Of a DNA stretch of 64,000 bases, positions 28,357 through 37,735 are shown piece after piece. The stretch covers positions 2,997,840-3,061,839 of the forward strand of contig NC_019780.1 of the NCBI RefSeq assembly GCF_000317615.1, in the 5' to 3' direction. The stretch's first letter is position 1; each line of letters starts with the position of its first letter. Under the pieces are notes generated by a model, which was not told the origin of the DNA, ran no database searches, and was given only the letters and a program-made list of their open reading frames with translations. This stretch comes from Dactylococcopsis salina PCC 8305. GTDB taxonomy: Bacteria; Cyanobacteriota; Cyanobacteriia; Cyanobacteriales; Rubidibacteraceae. The position numbers and the translations under genes are program-made.

Positions 28357-29052
28357 ATGATTAATTTTTCGGTTTGGGATCAGTTACTCAAAGAATATGT
28401 CAATGTTTCGGGAGAAGTTGATTATCAACGTTGGCAAATAGAAGCAAAATCAGACCTCAATCAGTGGTTAAATTCTAACTCTAATTTACAGTTAAAACAA
28501 TTGATGAACGAAGAAGCATTAACCACACTCATTAATTTATACAATGCTTTAGTTATTGCTGAAGTTTTAGACAAGTATCCTCTCGCGTCTATTCGTCCAA
28601 TTTTCCTGGGGATTCCCAATTGGCTTTCGTTTTTACGCTTTTTTTCTAAACCTGTTTATCATCTGAATAATAAGGCGGTTAGCCTCAATGATATTGAACA
28701 TAAAATGTTGCGTCAACAATGGCATGAACCTCGGATTCATTTTGCTTTGGTTTGTGCTGCGAGAGGATGTCCTCTCTTACGCAATGAAGCCTATCAATCC
28801 AGTGGCATTGATGAACAATTAGAAGCCGATGCGATTCGTTTTATGAATAATTTAGATAAGGTGAAGTATTTTCCTGAATCGAATCTTTTACAGTGTAGTC
28901 AAATTTTTAAGTGGTATCGAGAAGATTTTCTTCAGGTGGCTTCTTCTCTTCCTCATTATATTAATCAGCATCGATCGAGCAAAATATCTACATCGGTTTC
29001 TATTCAATATCTCTCTTATGATTGGCGTTTGAATGAACCAATAATCAATTAG
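28357..29052 (+). CDS. DUF547 domain protein
   Basis: 231 aa from the ATG at 28357 (MINFSVWDQLLKEYVNVSG); an upstream ATG at 28330 would overlap the divergent gene. The DUF547 core is visible: INLYNALVIAEVL, DIEHKMLR, and EPRIHFALVCAARGCPLLRNEAY. No activity is established. The TAG stop is part of the MITE end ATTAGTGCCTCCTGAAAAAG that follows immediately. Confidence 0.85.
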   Translation: MINFSVWDQLLKEYVNVSGEVDYQRWQIEAKSDLNQWLNSNSNLQLKQLMNEEALTTLINLYNALVIAEVLDKYPLASIRPIFLGIPNWLSFLRFFSKPVYHLNNKAVSLNDIEHKMLRQQWHEPRIHFALVCAARGCPLLRNEAYQSSGIDEQLEADAIRFMNNLDKVKYFPESNLLQCSQIFKWYREDFLQVASSLPHYINQHRSSKISTSVSIQYLSYDWRLNEPIIN

Positions 29053-29236
29053 TGCCTCCTGAAAAAGTCTATTGGTTAGTTTAGTAAGGCAAGAGGCAAG
29101 AGGCAAAAGGCAAGAGGCAAGAGGCAAGGTGCGTGACGATTGAACAATCAATGAACTTGCATTTTTACTCATCTCTTAATCGCCTCAAATCCTGATTTGG
29201 TAAAACTTTTAGCTTCCCAACAGCAAACCCCAATTA
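29049..29236 (-). mobile_element. MITE-like element at DUF547 3' end
   Basis: Reversed copy: CTCCTGAAAAAGTCTATTGG at the left, GCAAACCCCAATT at the right. The inside carries AGTAAGGCAAGAGGCAAGAG, ACGATTGAACAATCAATGAA and CCTGATTTGGTAAAACTTTT, all shared with the 25.9 kb copy. Confidence 0.75.
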
Positions 29237-29369
29237 AATCTTTCACTGTTACTAATTAAGTTTGAGAACTACTGGTAACTGGTCACTGATAAGTGTTGGG
29301 TTACTTTTCTCTCCACCCAACCTACTTTCTACTTTCTGTTTGTGTTGGGTTTCGTTACCTCCACCCAGC
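29237..29369. repeat. Interspersed GTGTTGGGTT / CACCCAACCTAC repeats
   Basis: Contains two short GTGTTGGGTT...CCACCCAACCTACT palindromic elements (about 29292-29326 and 29340-29372) and an ACTGGTAACTGGTCACTGAT piece. The second element reaches the 3' end of the glycosyltransferase gene. No gene was seen. Confidence 0.6.
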
Positions 29370-30128
29370 CTACTGACGGATGTCTTCATAAAATTGTTTT
29401 AACCAATGAGGAGAAACACCGATTCCCCACAAAATACCAATCATTAAATAGATCAAGTTAGCTTTCCACACTCCCCATTTTTCTACTCTTCGATCGCTCG
29501 ATCGAACAATGCGATTAACCTGAATAATCCGACCATAACGACACAAACGCAAACATAAATCAGCTTCTTCCATAATGGGAAGCGTCGCATCAAAACCACC
29601 ACAATCTAGAAAATCTTGACGACGACAAAACATCACTTGATCGCCAAATAATATCCGTAACCCTTTCCGAAAAAATAGATGAGGACGAAACAGAAACGGT
29701 GCATAATAAGTCTTAAGAAAGTTATGTAAAGAAATTCCCCAACGAGTGCGTGATTCTCCATTCATAATGGAGATAAAACCACCACAAGCAATGGTGGGGT
29801 TAAATAAAGTTTTGCTGATAATCTCCACTAAATCATGGGGAACATAAGTGTCAGCATGAAGGAAACATAAATAATCTCCTGTGGCAATTTTGACTCCTTC
29901 ATTCATTTGATAAGCACGTCCAGAAGTTGTATTTACGAATCGAATCAGAGGAAGTTGCGGAGAAGTCGCAATCAGGTTTTTAATGATAACCAGTGTTTCA
30001 TCTTTGCTTCCTCCATCAACAATAATGATTTCTTCGATCGATGGGGATAAAATAGTTAGATAGCTGAGAGTAGTTTGAATACAACTTGCTTCGTTAAGAG
30101 TGGGAATTATAATCGAAACACTAGCCAT
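29370..30128 (-). CDS. Family 2 glycosyltransferase (TIGR04283-like)
   Basis: 252 aa. GT-A features: SIIIPTLNEASCIQTTLSYL, EEIIIVDGGSKDETLVI, the divalent-metal site CFLHADTYVP, and GGFDATLPIMEEADLCLRL. A hydrophobic C-terminus (LIYLMIGILWGIGVSP) suggests membrane association. The acceptor is unknown. It stands alone, 45 bp downstream of the methyltransferase gene. Confidence 0.85.
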   Translation of the reverse strand: MASVSIIIPTLNEASCIQTTLSYLTILSPSIEEIIIVDGGSKDETLVIIKNLIATSPQLPLIRFVNTTSGRAYQMNEGVKIATGDYLCFLHADTYVPHDLVEIISKTLFNPTIACGGFISIMNGESRTRWGISLHNFLKTYYAPFLFRPHLFFRKGLRILFGDQVMFCRRQDFLDCGGFDATLPIMEEADLCLRLCRYGRIIQVNRIVRSSDRRVEKWGVWKANLIYLMIGILWGIGVSPHWLKQFYEDIRQ

Positions 30129-30173
30129 TTTATGAATTATATTTCAGAAGTAATACAGAATCATAACAAAGAA

Positions 30174-31025
30174 TCATAACCCTAGCGAGAGTTGGCTAAT
30201 TTGGTGTTTATCCTCTTGCTTTTCCTGAGTTTTCTGTAAGTGATTAAAGTTAGATTCCACTAATCTCTCTTTTGCCATTTTCACATATTGAGGATTGATT
30301 TCTGATGCTAGGAAATTACGCCCTAATCGTTGACAAACAACAGGAATTGTGCCACTTCCACAAAATGGATCAAAGACAAGACTACTGGGTTGAGAACTCG
30401 CCTTAATCAATCGTTCGATTAACTTTTCTGGCTTTTGAATTGTGTTCAACATTTCTCGACTGACTAACTCTTTCGACTTATAAGTCAACTGTTTGATATC
30501 TCCCCAAACATCTCCAGGATTTTTTCCTTTCTCATTAAATTTAGTTTTTCCATAGCTTCCATTTTTCACAGAGGGAACATTCTCGCAGCGTTTGCGATGT
30601 TCTAATTCCACTAATTGCGGGATTCTAATTTCATCCAGATTAAAACCTTGAGGCGTTCCTTTAGAAAAGTAACAAATCAGGTCATAATTATTAGTATAAG
30701 ATTTCCGTCCTTGGGCTAAACGACTGGGTTGATACCAAACGATTTTAGAGTTAAGCCTAAGATAGGGTCGATAGTCAATAAAATCAATACAAGTTGGTTT
30801 TCCAAATAGATATAAAACCCCACCCAACTTTAAAATACGACTAAAAGATTGAATCAGTTTTAAGTTAAATTCTTGAAGATTGGACACTTGATCCCACTCA
30901 TGTTGGGTTTCGTGATAAGGACCATCACAAATAATTAAATCGACGCTGTTATCGGGTAGAGATGAGATAATTTCTAAAGCATCTCCATTAATAATTGTGT
31001 TCAGATAATCATCAAGATTGAGCAT
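30174..31025 (-). CDS. DNA methyltransferase, beta-class (N4-cytosine or N6-adenine)
   Basis: 283 aa. Catalytic motif IV is DGPY (residues 34-37) near the N-terminus, and the SAM motif FDPFCGSGT is near residue 218, the order typical of beta-class enzymes. The middle part would recognise the target. No restriction endonuclease is coded beside it, so it is an orphan. It could modify a frequent motif such as HIP1-related sites, but that is only a guess. Confidence 0.85.
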   Translation of the reverse strand: MLNLDDYLNTIINGDALEIISSLPDNSVDLIICDGPYHETQHEWDQVSNLQEFNLKLIQSFSRILKLGGVLYLFGKPTCIDFIDYRPYLRLNSKIVWYQPSRLAQGRKSYTNNYDLICYFSKGTPQGFNLDEIRIPQLVELEHRKRCENVPSVKNGSYGKTKFNEKGKNPGDVWGDIKQLTYKSKELVSREMLNTIQKPEKLIERLIKASSQPSSLVFDPFCGSGTIPVVCQRLGRNFLASEINPQYVKMAKERLVESNFNHLQKTQEKQEDKHQISQLSLGL

Positions 31026-31103
31026 TGTTTTCTGGATAAACAGACAAAAAAATCAGGTGAGTTATTACCCACCCGACCAATCAAATTTTAACTAATTCGC
31101 TGC

Positions 31104-32459
31104 TTAGACAGGATTACGCATGGTGACAAATTCTTCGGCAACAGAAGGATGAATCGCAACTGTAGCATCAAAATCAGCTTTGGTCGCGCCCATCTTAATG
31201 GGAATCGCAATTCCCTGCATGATTTCTCCTGCTGCTTCTCCTACCATGTGGGCGCCGACAACAACTTCTCTGCTTTTCTCTACCACTAATTTCAACATCA
31301 CTTTTTCTTTCCGTCGAGTGAGGCTAAAATAGGTTGAGCCAAATCGCGCACGATAGATTTTAATGGCTTCTTCCCCATATTTCTCTCTGGCTTCGGCTTC
31401 GGTTAAACCTACAGTCGCTGCTTCGGGACTGGTAAAGACAGCAGAAGGAACATTCTCGTGACTCATGATTCGATCGTGTCCCCCGAACTCGGTATCTGCG
31501 AAAGCACGTCCTTCTTGAATCGCTACAGGAGTGAGATTAATTCGATCGGTACAGTCTCCCACAGCGAAGATATTGGGAACAGTGGTACAGCTATAATTAT
31601 TTACTGCGATCGCGCCGTTTTTCACTGCCACATCCGTATTCTCTAATCCTAACTTTTCTAAGCGAGGAATGCGTCCCGTTGCGGCTAACACCACATCTGC
31701 CATAATCGTCTCTTGATGGTCGCCTTTTGTCACCAATTTGAATCCCTCTTTAGTTTTCTCAATGGATTCAACCTCAGTATTGGCTAAAAGATTTAAACCC
31801 TGATCAATGAGCGTATTTTGGAGATGTTCTTGTAAATCGTGATCAAACCCGCGTAAAATATGGGAACGGCGGATGATTTGGGTAACTTGTGACCCCATGG
31901 CGTTGAGAATACAAGCAAATTCTACCCCGATATATCCTCCTCCTAAGACAACCAACCGTTTCGGTTGCTTAGGAAGGGTAAACATATCATCAGAGACGAT
32001 CGCGTGTTCGATGCCAGGGATATCTGCTTTTTCTGGCACTCCTCCCACTGCGATCAGGATTTTATCGGCGGTAATGGTTTCTTCTCCAATTTGTAGCGTA
32101 TGAGCATCCACAAACTTCGCATAACCGCGATATAGGCTAACATTTCCCTTATCTAACATTTTCAGATAAACGCCATTGAGTCGATCGACCTCTCCATTGA
32201 CCACAGTGGTCATTTTTTTCCAATCGAGAGTGGCTTCTCCCACCGACCAACCGTAATCTTTGGCATCCTCTAACCAATGAGGAAAATGAGACGCATACAC
32301 CATCAATTTTTTCGGGATACAACCGCGATTGACGCAAGTTCCTCCCAAGCGATCGAATTCTGCTAAACCCACCTTTGCGCCATATTCCGTTGCGCGTCGG
32401 GCAGCCGCAATGCCACCTGATCCGCCGCCAATCACAAATAAATCGTAATCGTAACTCAT
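31104..32459 (-). CDS. gor: Glutathione-disulfide reductase
   Basis: 451 aa. FAD-binding GGGSGGIAAARRA is at the start, followed by the redox pair C42/C47 (GGTCVNRGCIPKKL), the NAD(P) fold VVLGGGYIGVEFACI, and the C-terminal HPSVAEEFVTM with the catalytic His-Glu. It reduces oxidised glutathione in the cytosol. The dimer interface and all key residues are intact. Confidence 0.93.
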   Translation of the reverse strand: MSYDYDLFVIGGGSGGIAAARRATEYGAKVGLAEFDRLGGTCVNRGCIPKKLMVYASHFPHWLEDAKDYGWSVGEATLDWKKMTTVVNGEVDRLNGVYLKMLDKGNVSLYRGYAKFVDAHTLQIGEETITADKILIAVGGVPEKADIPGIEHAIVSDDMFTLPKQPKRLVVLGGGYIGVEFACILNAMGSQVTQIIRRSHILRGFDHDLQEHLQNTLIDQGLNLLANTEVESIEKTKEGFKLVTKGDHQETIMADVVLAATGRIPRLEKLGLENTDVAVKNGAIAVNNYSCTTVPNIFAVGDCTDRINLTPVAIQEGRAFADTEFGGHDRIMSHENVPSAVFTSPEAATVGLTEAEAREKYGEEAIKIYRARFGSTYFSLTRRKEKVMLKLVVEKSREVVVGAHMVGEAAGEIMQGIAIPIKMGATKADFDATVAIHPSVAEEFVTMRNPV

Positions 32460-32510
32460 TATAAACTCCTATATTGTTTCTTTGAGACGTTCCATGGAAC
32501 GTCTCTACAT

Positions 32511-32762
32511 TTATTGATCTTCCCGTTTTGCCAATTCGGAAGGAGGTCGATCGTTACTCCAACTCCACCACGCCTCTCCACACTCACACTGATAGAACTC
32601 TTGCCATTTTCGTTCGTAATTCTCCCCAATTACTGGCGCACGACGATTTAACCAAACTCGTTTGGCTTTTTTCGCCTCATTTCCACAACGGGGACAATGA
32701 AAGTCAAGGGAGTGAACAGCATTTTCTATCCATTGGGGTGGAGTGGGGCTAAAGGCTTCCAT
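32511..32762 (-). CDS. Small zinc-ribbon protein
   Basis: 83 aa with two Cys pairs, CPRCG (residues 20-24) and CECG (about 61-64), separated by a basic stretch with RVWLNRRAPV. The fold is probably a zinc ribbon. The family is conserved in cyanobacteria but has no known function. It lies 5 bp downstream of cinA and is probably in one operon with it. Confidence 0.65.
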   Translation of the reverse strand: MEAFSPTPPQWIENAVHSLDFHCPRCGNEAKKAKRVWLNRRAPVIGENYERKWQEFYQCECGEAWWSWSNDRPPSELAKREDQ

Positions 32763-32767
32763 AACGG

Positions 32768-34030
32768 TTATTCAGAGACGTTGGTTAACAACAATTTTCG
32801 TCGCAACTGATCCAAAGCATGACACTCGCTCACATGGCGAATGGTATCTCGTAAGCGTTGCTCACCTAGGCGTAATTCTACCTGATCTGTTTCTTGATCG
32901 GGGGTAGCAATCCCAAGATAAACTAAACCGACGGGTTTTTCTGCTGTACCACCACCCGGTCCGGCGATTCCAGTAATACTTAATCCCCAATCGCTATGAA
33001 GCTGTTTTTTAACGCCTAATGCCATTTGTTGCGCGACTGTACCACTCACCGCGCCTTCTTGGTTGAGAGATTCCGCTTTTACTCCTAAAAGTTTCTGTTT
33101 GATTTCGTTGGAGTACGCAACAATCCCACCCAGAAAATAACCCGAACTTCCCGAAACAGAAGTTAATCTCGCACCGAGTCCCCCCCCAGTACAAGATTCG
33201 GCAACAGCAACGGTTTGTTTCGCTTCTAACAGCAGTTTTCCGACGACGCTGGCTAAGGTATCCTCATCCGCGCCAAAGTAGTCTAATTGGGCAATTTCTT
33301 GGATTTGCTGGTGAATCGGATTAATGAGGGCGATCGCGCTTTCTTGTGATTTGCCACGAGCGGAAATCCGTAACCGCACCTCTCCTTTCGACGCATAGGG
33401 GGCGACTGTGGGATTTTCCATCTCTAAATACCCACTCACCTTTTCCGCTAAATTCGACTCTCCAATGCCCCAAAACCGCAGCGTACGACTTAAAATGACA
33501 TTATCTCCCCAACCTTGTTGTTTCAGAAAAGGAACAGCAGTTTCTTCCCACATTCGGTGCATTTCTGAAGGCACTCCTGGAAAGGTCATAATCGTTAAAT
33601 TGGGGCGAGGTTGCCAAATCATCCCCGCCGCACTCCCCATGGGATTCGGGATAATCTGTGCGCCTACGGGCATTAACGCCTGTTTGCGGTTACTCGGAGA
33701 CATTTTCCGTCCTCGTTTGGCGAATTTCTCCTCAATATCAGCGATTAATTCCGATCGTTCTTCAAGAGGGGTTTCAAAAAAATTCGCGATCGTTTCTGTG
33801 GTGAGATCATCAGGAGTCGGTCCTAATCCCCCAGTAAAAAGGAGAATCTGGGAACGCTCACCAGCGATTTTTAACACTTGTTTAATGCGATCGGGATTAT
33901 CTCCGACGACCGTTTGGAAATAATGAGGAATCCCTAAATCCGCCAATTGTCGCCCTAAATACTGAGTATTACTGTTTAGAATATCCCCTAACAGTAATTC
34001 CGTTCCCACACAAATAATTTCCGCACTCAT
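32768..34030 (-). CDS. cinA: CinA-like protein (competence/damage-inducible, NMN amidohydrolase)
   Basis: 420 aa. The N-terminal MoCF_biosynth domain (MSAEIICVGTELLLGDILNS, LLFTGGLGPTPDDLT) is followed by the C-terminal PncC domain (VAVAESCTGGGLGARLT, GGIVAYSNEIKQKLLGV, GIAGPGGGTAEKPVGLVY). The family hydrolyses nicotinamide mononucleotide and ADP-ribose derivatives. Its ATG overlaps the stop of the WecA-like gene by 3 bases, so the two are coupled. Confidence 0.92.
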   Translation of the reverse strand: MSAEIICVGTELLLGDILNSNTQYLGRQLADLGIPHYFQTVVGDNPDRIKQVLKIAGERSQILLFTGGLGPTPDDLTTETIANFFETPLEERSELIADIEEKFAKRGRKMSPSNRKQALMPVGAQIIPNPMGSAAGMIWQPRPNLTIMTFPGVPSEMHRMWEETAVPFLKQQGWGDNVILSRTLRFWGIGESNLAEKVSGYLEMENPTVAPYASKGEVRLRISARGKSQESAIALINPIHQQIQEIAQLDYFGADEDTLASVVGKLLLEAKQTVAVAESCTGGGLGARLTSVSGSSGYFLGGIVAYSNEIKQKLLGVKAESLNQEGAVSGTVAQQMALGVKKQLHSDWGLSITGIAGPGGGTAEKPVGLVYLGIATPDQETDQVELRLGEQRLRDTIRHVSECHALDQLRRKLLLTNVSE

Positions 34031-35085
34031 AGTTCGTTTTCTTTTCGGTTACGGCTTCGTTGGAGTTGCCAGGTCATGGCTAACAGGAGGATTGTCGCTG
34101 GCGTAAAATACATCCAAGGCTGTTCGATCCCAGATATAACCAACGCGATCGTTCCCGTCCATAGGGTCAAACTATAGATAAACAACGCGGTCATGGTTTG
34201 GGACATCCCTTTTGCCAAAATGCGGTGATGGAGATGAATTTGATCTGCGAAGAATGGAGATTGTCCTTTACGCAAGCGAGCATTAATCACAATTAGCATA
34301 TCACCAATGGGAACGCCTAACAGTAGAAAAGGAGCGATCGTTTCCCCGAAACTGGGTTCGTTGGCAATTCCGATTAAACTACAACCAGCAAGCATAAAGC
34401 CGAGGAAATTTGAGCCGCCATCTCCCATAAAAATCGTTGCTGGATGGAAATTGTACCATAAAAACCCGATCGCGCTTCCCGCGACAATCACCATGAGTAA
34501 CGCCATCCCATTATTGCCATTTTCCAACGTAATAAACGTAATTCCCAGCGCAATTATTGCAGTGACACCAGCGGCTAAACCATCCACCCCATCAAACCAA
34601 TTTACCGCATTGGCGACTCCTGCTAACCAAAGAAACGTAATGATAAAACTGCCCATATTAATCCATAAGGAATTTTCCCAGGGCAAAAATCCCAAATCTA
34701 TCTGTAATCCTTGCCACCACAATCCTCCTGTGGTGATCAACTGTAATCCCAAACGCCAAAAGGGAGATAAATCCCAAAGATCATCAGCTAACCCTAACAA
34801 AAAAAAGGCGCACCCACCGAGAGTAACGCCTATAATTTCTCTAGTTTGTTCGGGATTGAATAAATTAAACCCTTCACCGAAATAAAAGACAACAAGGGTC
34901 AAAATTGACGCGATAAAAATTCCTACTCCCCCAATGCGAACAATGGGGGTTCTATGAATTTTCCGCGCATCGGGGTTATCCACTTGCTTGGTTGCGATGC
35001 CAATTTTTTTGACAACTGGAATCATCACAACCACAAAAGCAGTCCCAAACAGAAAGGAAAGAAGATAGTACCACTCAGCAGGCAT
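34027..35085 (-). CDS. WecA/MraY-like undecaprenyl-phosphate glycosyl-1-phosphate transferase
   Basis: 352 aa from the ATG at 35085 (MPAEWYYLLSFLFGTAF); the upstream frame adds a basic, non-membrane leader. About ten transmembrane helices. Signature motifs: DNPDARKIHRTPIVRIGGVG, AVNWFDGVDGLAAG (DxxDG), FMGDGGSNFLGFMLAG and DQIHLHHRIL. It transfers a sugar-1-phosphate to undecaprenyl phosphate, starting surface polysaccharide synthesis. Confidence 0.88.
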   Translation of the reverse strand: MPAEWYYLLSFLFGTAFVVVMIPVVKKIGIATKQVDNPDARKIHRTPIVRIGGVGIFIASILTLVVFYFGEGFNLFNPEQTREIIGVTLGGCAFFLLGLADDLWDLSPFWRLGLQLITTGGLWWQGLQIDLGFLPWENSLWINMGSFIITFLWLAGVANAVNWFDGVDGLAAGVTAIIALGITFITLENGNNGMALLMVIVAGSAIGFLWYNFHPATIFMGDGGSNFLGFMLAGCSLIGIANEPSFGETIAPFLLLGVPIGDMLIVINARLRKGQSPFFADQIHLHHRILAKGMSQTMTALFIYSLTLWTGTIALVISGIEQPWMYFTPATILLLAMTWQLQRSRNRKENEL

Positions 35086-35161
35086 TTGTTTTTTTTTACC
35101 GATGATAGGTCTATAATGACACTGCTGAGGGGGAAGAAACAAGTCAGATTTTGTTAGAAAG

Positions 35162-36451
35162 TTACGCCATAGCAGGGACAGGAATACTTAAGTGAGGATA
35201 GAGAGGGAAACGCTCACATAAGGTCGCCACTCGTTGTTTACACTGTTGCTTCATCGCTTCATCTTCGGGATTTTGCAATCGATCGGCGATAATGTTAGCA
35301 ATTTCGGCAAAATCTTCAGTTTCCAAACCGCGAGTTGTCATTGCGGGAGAACCTAATCGTAAGCCACTGGTGACAAATGGCGATTCAGGATCAAAGGGAA
35401 CTGTATTTTTATTCGCTGTAATATTAATTCCACTGACTAATTGATCCGCTTGTTTTCCAGTTAAACCCACCGATCGCAGATCAACCAGTAACAGATGATT
35501 TTCGGTGCCGCCAGAAACGACTTTTAAGCCCCGACTTTGTAATTGTTTCGCCATTGCTTGAGCATTAGCAATTACCTGTCCAGAATACGCCTTAAACTCA
35601 GGGGTAAGTGCTTCCCCAAACGCCACTGCTTTCCCAGCGACCACATGCTCTAATGGACCGCCTTGCGTACCTGGGAAAACAGATTTATTGAATTTTTTCC
35701 CTAACTCTGGATCACGGGTGAGAATTAATCCCCCACGCGGCCCCCGTAAGGTTTTATGGGTAGTGGTTGTTACAACATCACAGTGAGGAACTGGGTTAGG
35801 ATGATGACCACTGGCAACTAAACCCGCAATATGAGCAATGTCCGCTAAGAGGTACGCTCCCACTTCATCCGCGATCGCGCGGAATTTTTCAAAGTTAATA
35901 ATCCGAGGATAAGCAGAGTAGCCACAGATAATTAACTTTGGACGCTCTTTCCGAGCCAATTCTAAAATGTGGTCATAGTCCAGTTGTTCAGTTTCTTGAC
36001 TAACCCCATAATGCACCGCTTCAAACCATTTCCCAGAAACGTTAACAGGAGAACCATGGGTGAGGTGTCCACCGTGCGATAAATCCATCCCCATGATTTT
36101 ATCCCCAGGATTGAGGAGGGTAAGGAAAACCGCGAAGTTGGCTTGAGCGCCAGAGTGAGGTTGAACATTAGCACTCGCTGCGCCAAACAGTTCTTTCGCG
36201 CGATCGATGGCGAGTTGTTCAATTTGGTCAATAAACTCACAGCCACCATAATAGCGTTTTCCTGGGAGTCCTTCCGCATATTTATTGGTTAAAACCGACC
36301 CTTGAGTCGCCATTACCGCAGCCGAAGTAAAGTTTTCACTAGCGATAAGTTCTAAATGTTCTCTTTGTCGTCCTAATTCTTTCTGCATCATTCCCGATAC
36401 CGTCGGGTCAGTTTGTGCCAGAAAATCTAAATTACTTTGTGTCACAGTCAT
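35162..36451 (-). CDS. glyA: Serine hydroxymethyltransferase
   Basis: 429 aa, normal size. PLP site [14 protein letters not shown] (Lys about 231). Other signatures: [34 protein letters not shown]. It interconverts serine and glycine with tetrahydrofolate. It is the first of a run of minus-strand genes, upstream of the WecA-like gene by 76 bp, with its own upstream region. Confidence 0.95.
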   Translation of the reverse strand: MTVTQSNLDFLAQTDPTVSGMMQKELGRQREHLELIASENFTSAAVMATQGSVLTNKYAEGLPGKRYYGGCEFIDQIEQLAIDRAKELFGAASANVQPHSGAQANFAVFLTLLNPGDKIMGMDLSHGGHLTHGSPVNVSGKWFEAVHYGVSQETEQLDYDHILELARKERPKLIICGYSAYPRIINFEKFRAIADEVGAYLLADIAHIAGLVASGHHPNPVPHCDVVTTTTHKTLRGPRGGLILTRDPELGKKFNKSVFPGTQGGPLEHVVAGKAVAFGEALTPEFKAYSGQVIANAQAMAKQLQSRGLKVVSGGTENHLLLVDLRSVGLTGKQADQLVSGINITANKNTVPFDPESPFVTSGLRLGSPAMTTRGLETEDFAEIANIIADRLQNPEDEAMKQQCKQRVATLCERFPLYPHLSIPVPAMA

Positions 36452-36607
36452 ACAATTCCTATGTAATGATTCTCTACTTTAGCTACTTTAACGCGATTTG
36501 TGAGCTTAATCAGTACCATAAAACGCCCAGTCGCCTCGCATAGCTATATTACAGCGAATCTCTCGCCAAGGCAAAACTTTTCTCCAACTCCCTTAAAAGC
36601 AAAAGAC

Positions 36608-36696
36608 CCGGAAACAAGCGCCTATCATAAGCATCCCTTATTGCTGCTACCTTCCGGTTCTGACAAGGTTCGGGCGTTATGATCGCGCTAGTCCGG
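36608..36696 (-). ncRNA. ffs: Signal recognition particle RNA (bacterial small type)
   Basis: On the minus strand the domain IV loop GTCAGAACCGGAAGGTAGCA is clear (bases about 36643-36662), close to the universal GTCAGGnCCGGAAGGAAGCAG. The arms CCGGA, AGCGC and ATCATAA on one side pair with TTATGAT, GCGCT and TCCGG on the other, closing a long hairpin of about 90 nt. It functions with Ffh in membrane targeting. The ends are set from the closing stem and may be off by several bases. Confidence 0.88.
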
Positions 36697-36735
36697 ATCA
36701 TTTAAACCATAACATAAGTTTTTCCAAAAAGGCGA

Positions 36736-37002
36736 CTATTCCACAACAATACACCACTGATGGAGTTCATAAGTGACACAACCGTTTTTAACTAAGGGAT
36801 CATTCTCAACAATTGTTTGTGCTTCTTCTAAGCTCTCCGCTTCAAATAACAGCATTCCGCCACCCATATCTCCCCAATAGCCAGTTCGCGCTTGATGTCC
36901 GTTGGCGATTAATTTTCGCACATACTCAACATGAGCGGGAACATATTGATCAAAGATCGGTTTTTCTACAATTCCTGATTCAATTTTGACAAATAAAGGC
37001 AT
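36736..37002 (-). CDS. YCII-related (YciI-like) protein
   Basis: 88 aa. The YCII pattern is readable: FDQYVPAHVEYVRKLIANGH, GGGMLLFEAESLEEAQTIVENDPLV. The His and Asp of the family (H24, D68 region) are present. Small dimeric ferredoxin-like fold, mostly of unknown function. A single gene downstream of the SRP RNA. Confidence 0.8.
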   Translation of the reverse strand: MPLFVKIESGIVEKPIFDQYVPAHVEYVRKLIANGHQARTGYWGDMGGGMLLFEAESLEEAQTIVENDPLVKNGCVTYELHQWCIVVE

Positions 37003-37318
37003 TTACTCGCTCGATCGTTAATAATAGACAACTGAAAATTTATTTTCAATTTACTCTAAAAAGTAGGTTGGGTGAAGGGAAGCGAAACCCAACAACAATC
37101 AGTGACCAGTTAAGCAGTTACCAGTTACCAGTAGTTCTCAAACTTAATTAGTAACAGTAAATGCTCGATCACTTATTAATTTACTGGTCACTGGTCACTG
37201 ATTACTGATTACTGATCACTGGTCACTGGTCACTGATTACTGATCACTGGTCACTGGTCACTGGTCACTGATTACTGATCACTGGTCACTGGTCACTGAT
37301 CACTGAGCAAATAGAGAC
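37003..37318. repeat. Interspersed repeats, ACTGGTCACTGATTACTGATC array
   Basis: A GTAGGTTGGGTGAAGGGAAG...CCCAACAAC element at 37064-37095 is followed by roughly ten short CACTGGTCACTG or CACTGATTACTG units (about 37130-37312). Such arrays fold into hairpins. No gene was seen. Confidence 0.7.
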
Positions 37319-37735
37319 TTAATTTTGCTCTTTTAAGGCACTATTTTTAGGTAACTCTTTTGGCGAATTTGCCACATAACCTTTGTAATTTTGTAAGATT
37401 TCGCTGGCGATTTTTACCACCTCTATATCTGCATCTTTTTGCGCTAGTTTTAAGTAAGGAATTACCGCTTCAGAACGGATTTTTCCTAAAGATTTTACCG
37501 CTAACTTTCGCACCCAAAATGCTCGATCGCGCTGGAGTTCTCCTAAACTTTCAATCCCTTGTTTTACCTGATTATTTAAACTTTGATCAGCGATTAGTTT
37601 TCCGAAAACGATAGCGACAGCCGCACGAACTCGATCGTCCTCATCATAAGTATAGGCTTGAACTTGAGGAATCGCGATCGAATTACCGTCTTTTCCCCAA
37701 GTTATTAACTGTTCAACTATCCGTTTTTTTTTGAG
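37319..37735 (-). CDS. HEAT-repeat frame lacking its own start (probable frameshift part)
   Basis: Open from 37735 to the stop at 37319, with HEAT-like helices (SIAIPQVQAYTYDEDDRVRA, GELQRDRAFWVRKLAVKSLG, AVIPYLKLAQKDADIEVVKI). No ATG, GTG or TTG occurs before residue 75, where a GTG at 37513 lies in the middle of a helix. The frame begins directly after the A9 run (37724-37732) that ends the coiled-coil gene, and a -1 shift there would fuse the two. It may be the true C-terminal domain of that protein. Confidence 0.6.
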   Translation of the reverse strand, partial: LKKKRIVEQLITWGKDGNSIAIPQVQAYTYDEDDRVRAAVAIVFGKLIADQSLNNQVKQGIESLGELQRDRAFWVRKLAVKSLGKIRSEAVIPYLKLAQKDADIEVVKIASEILQNYKGYVANSPKELPKNSALKEQN

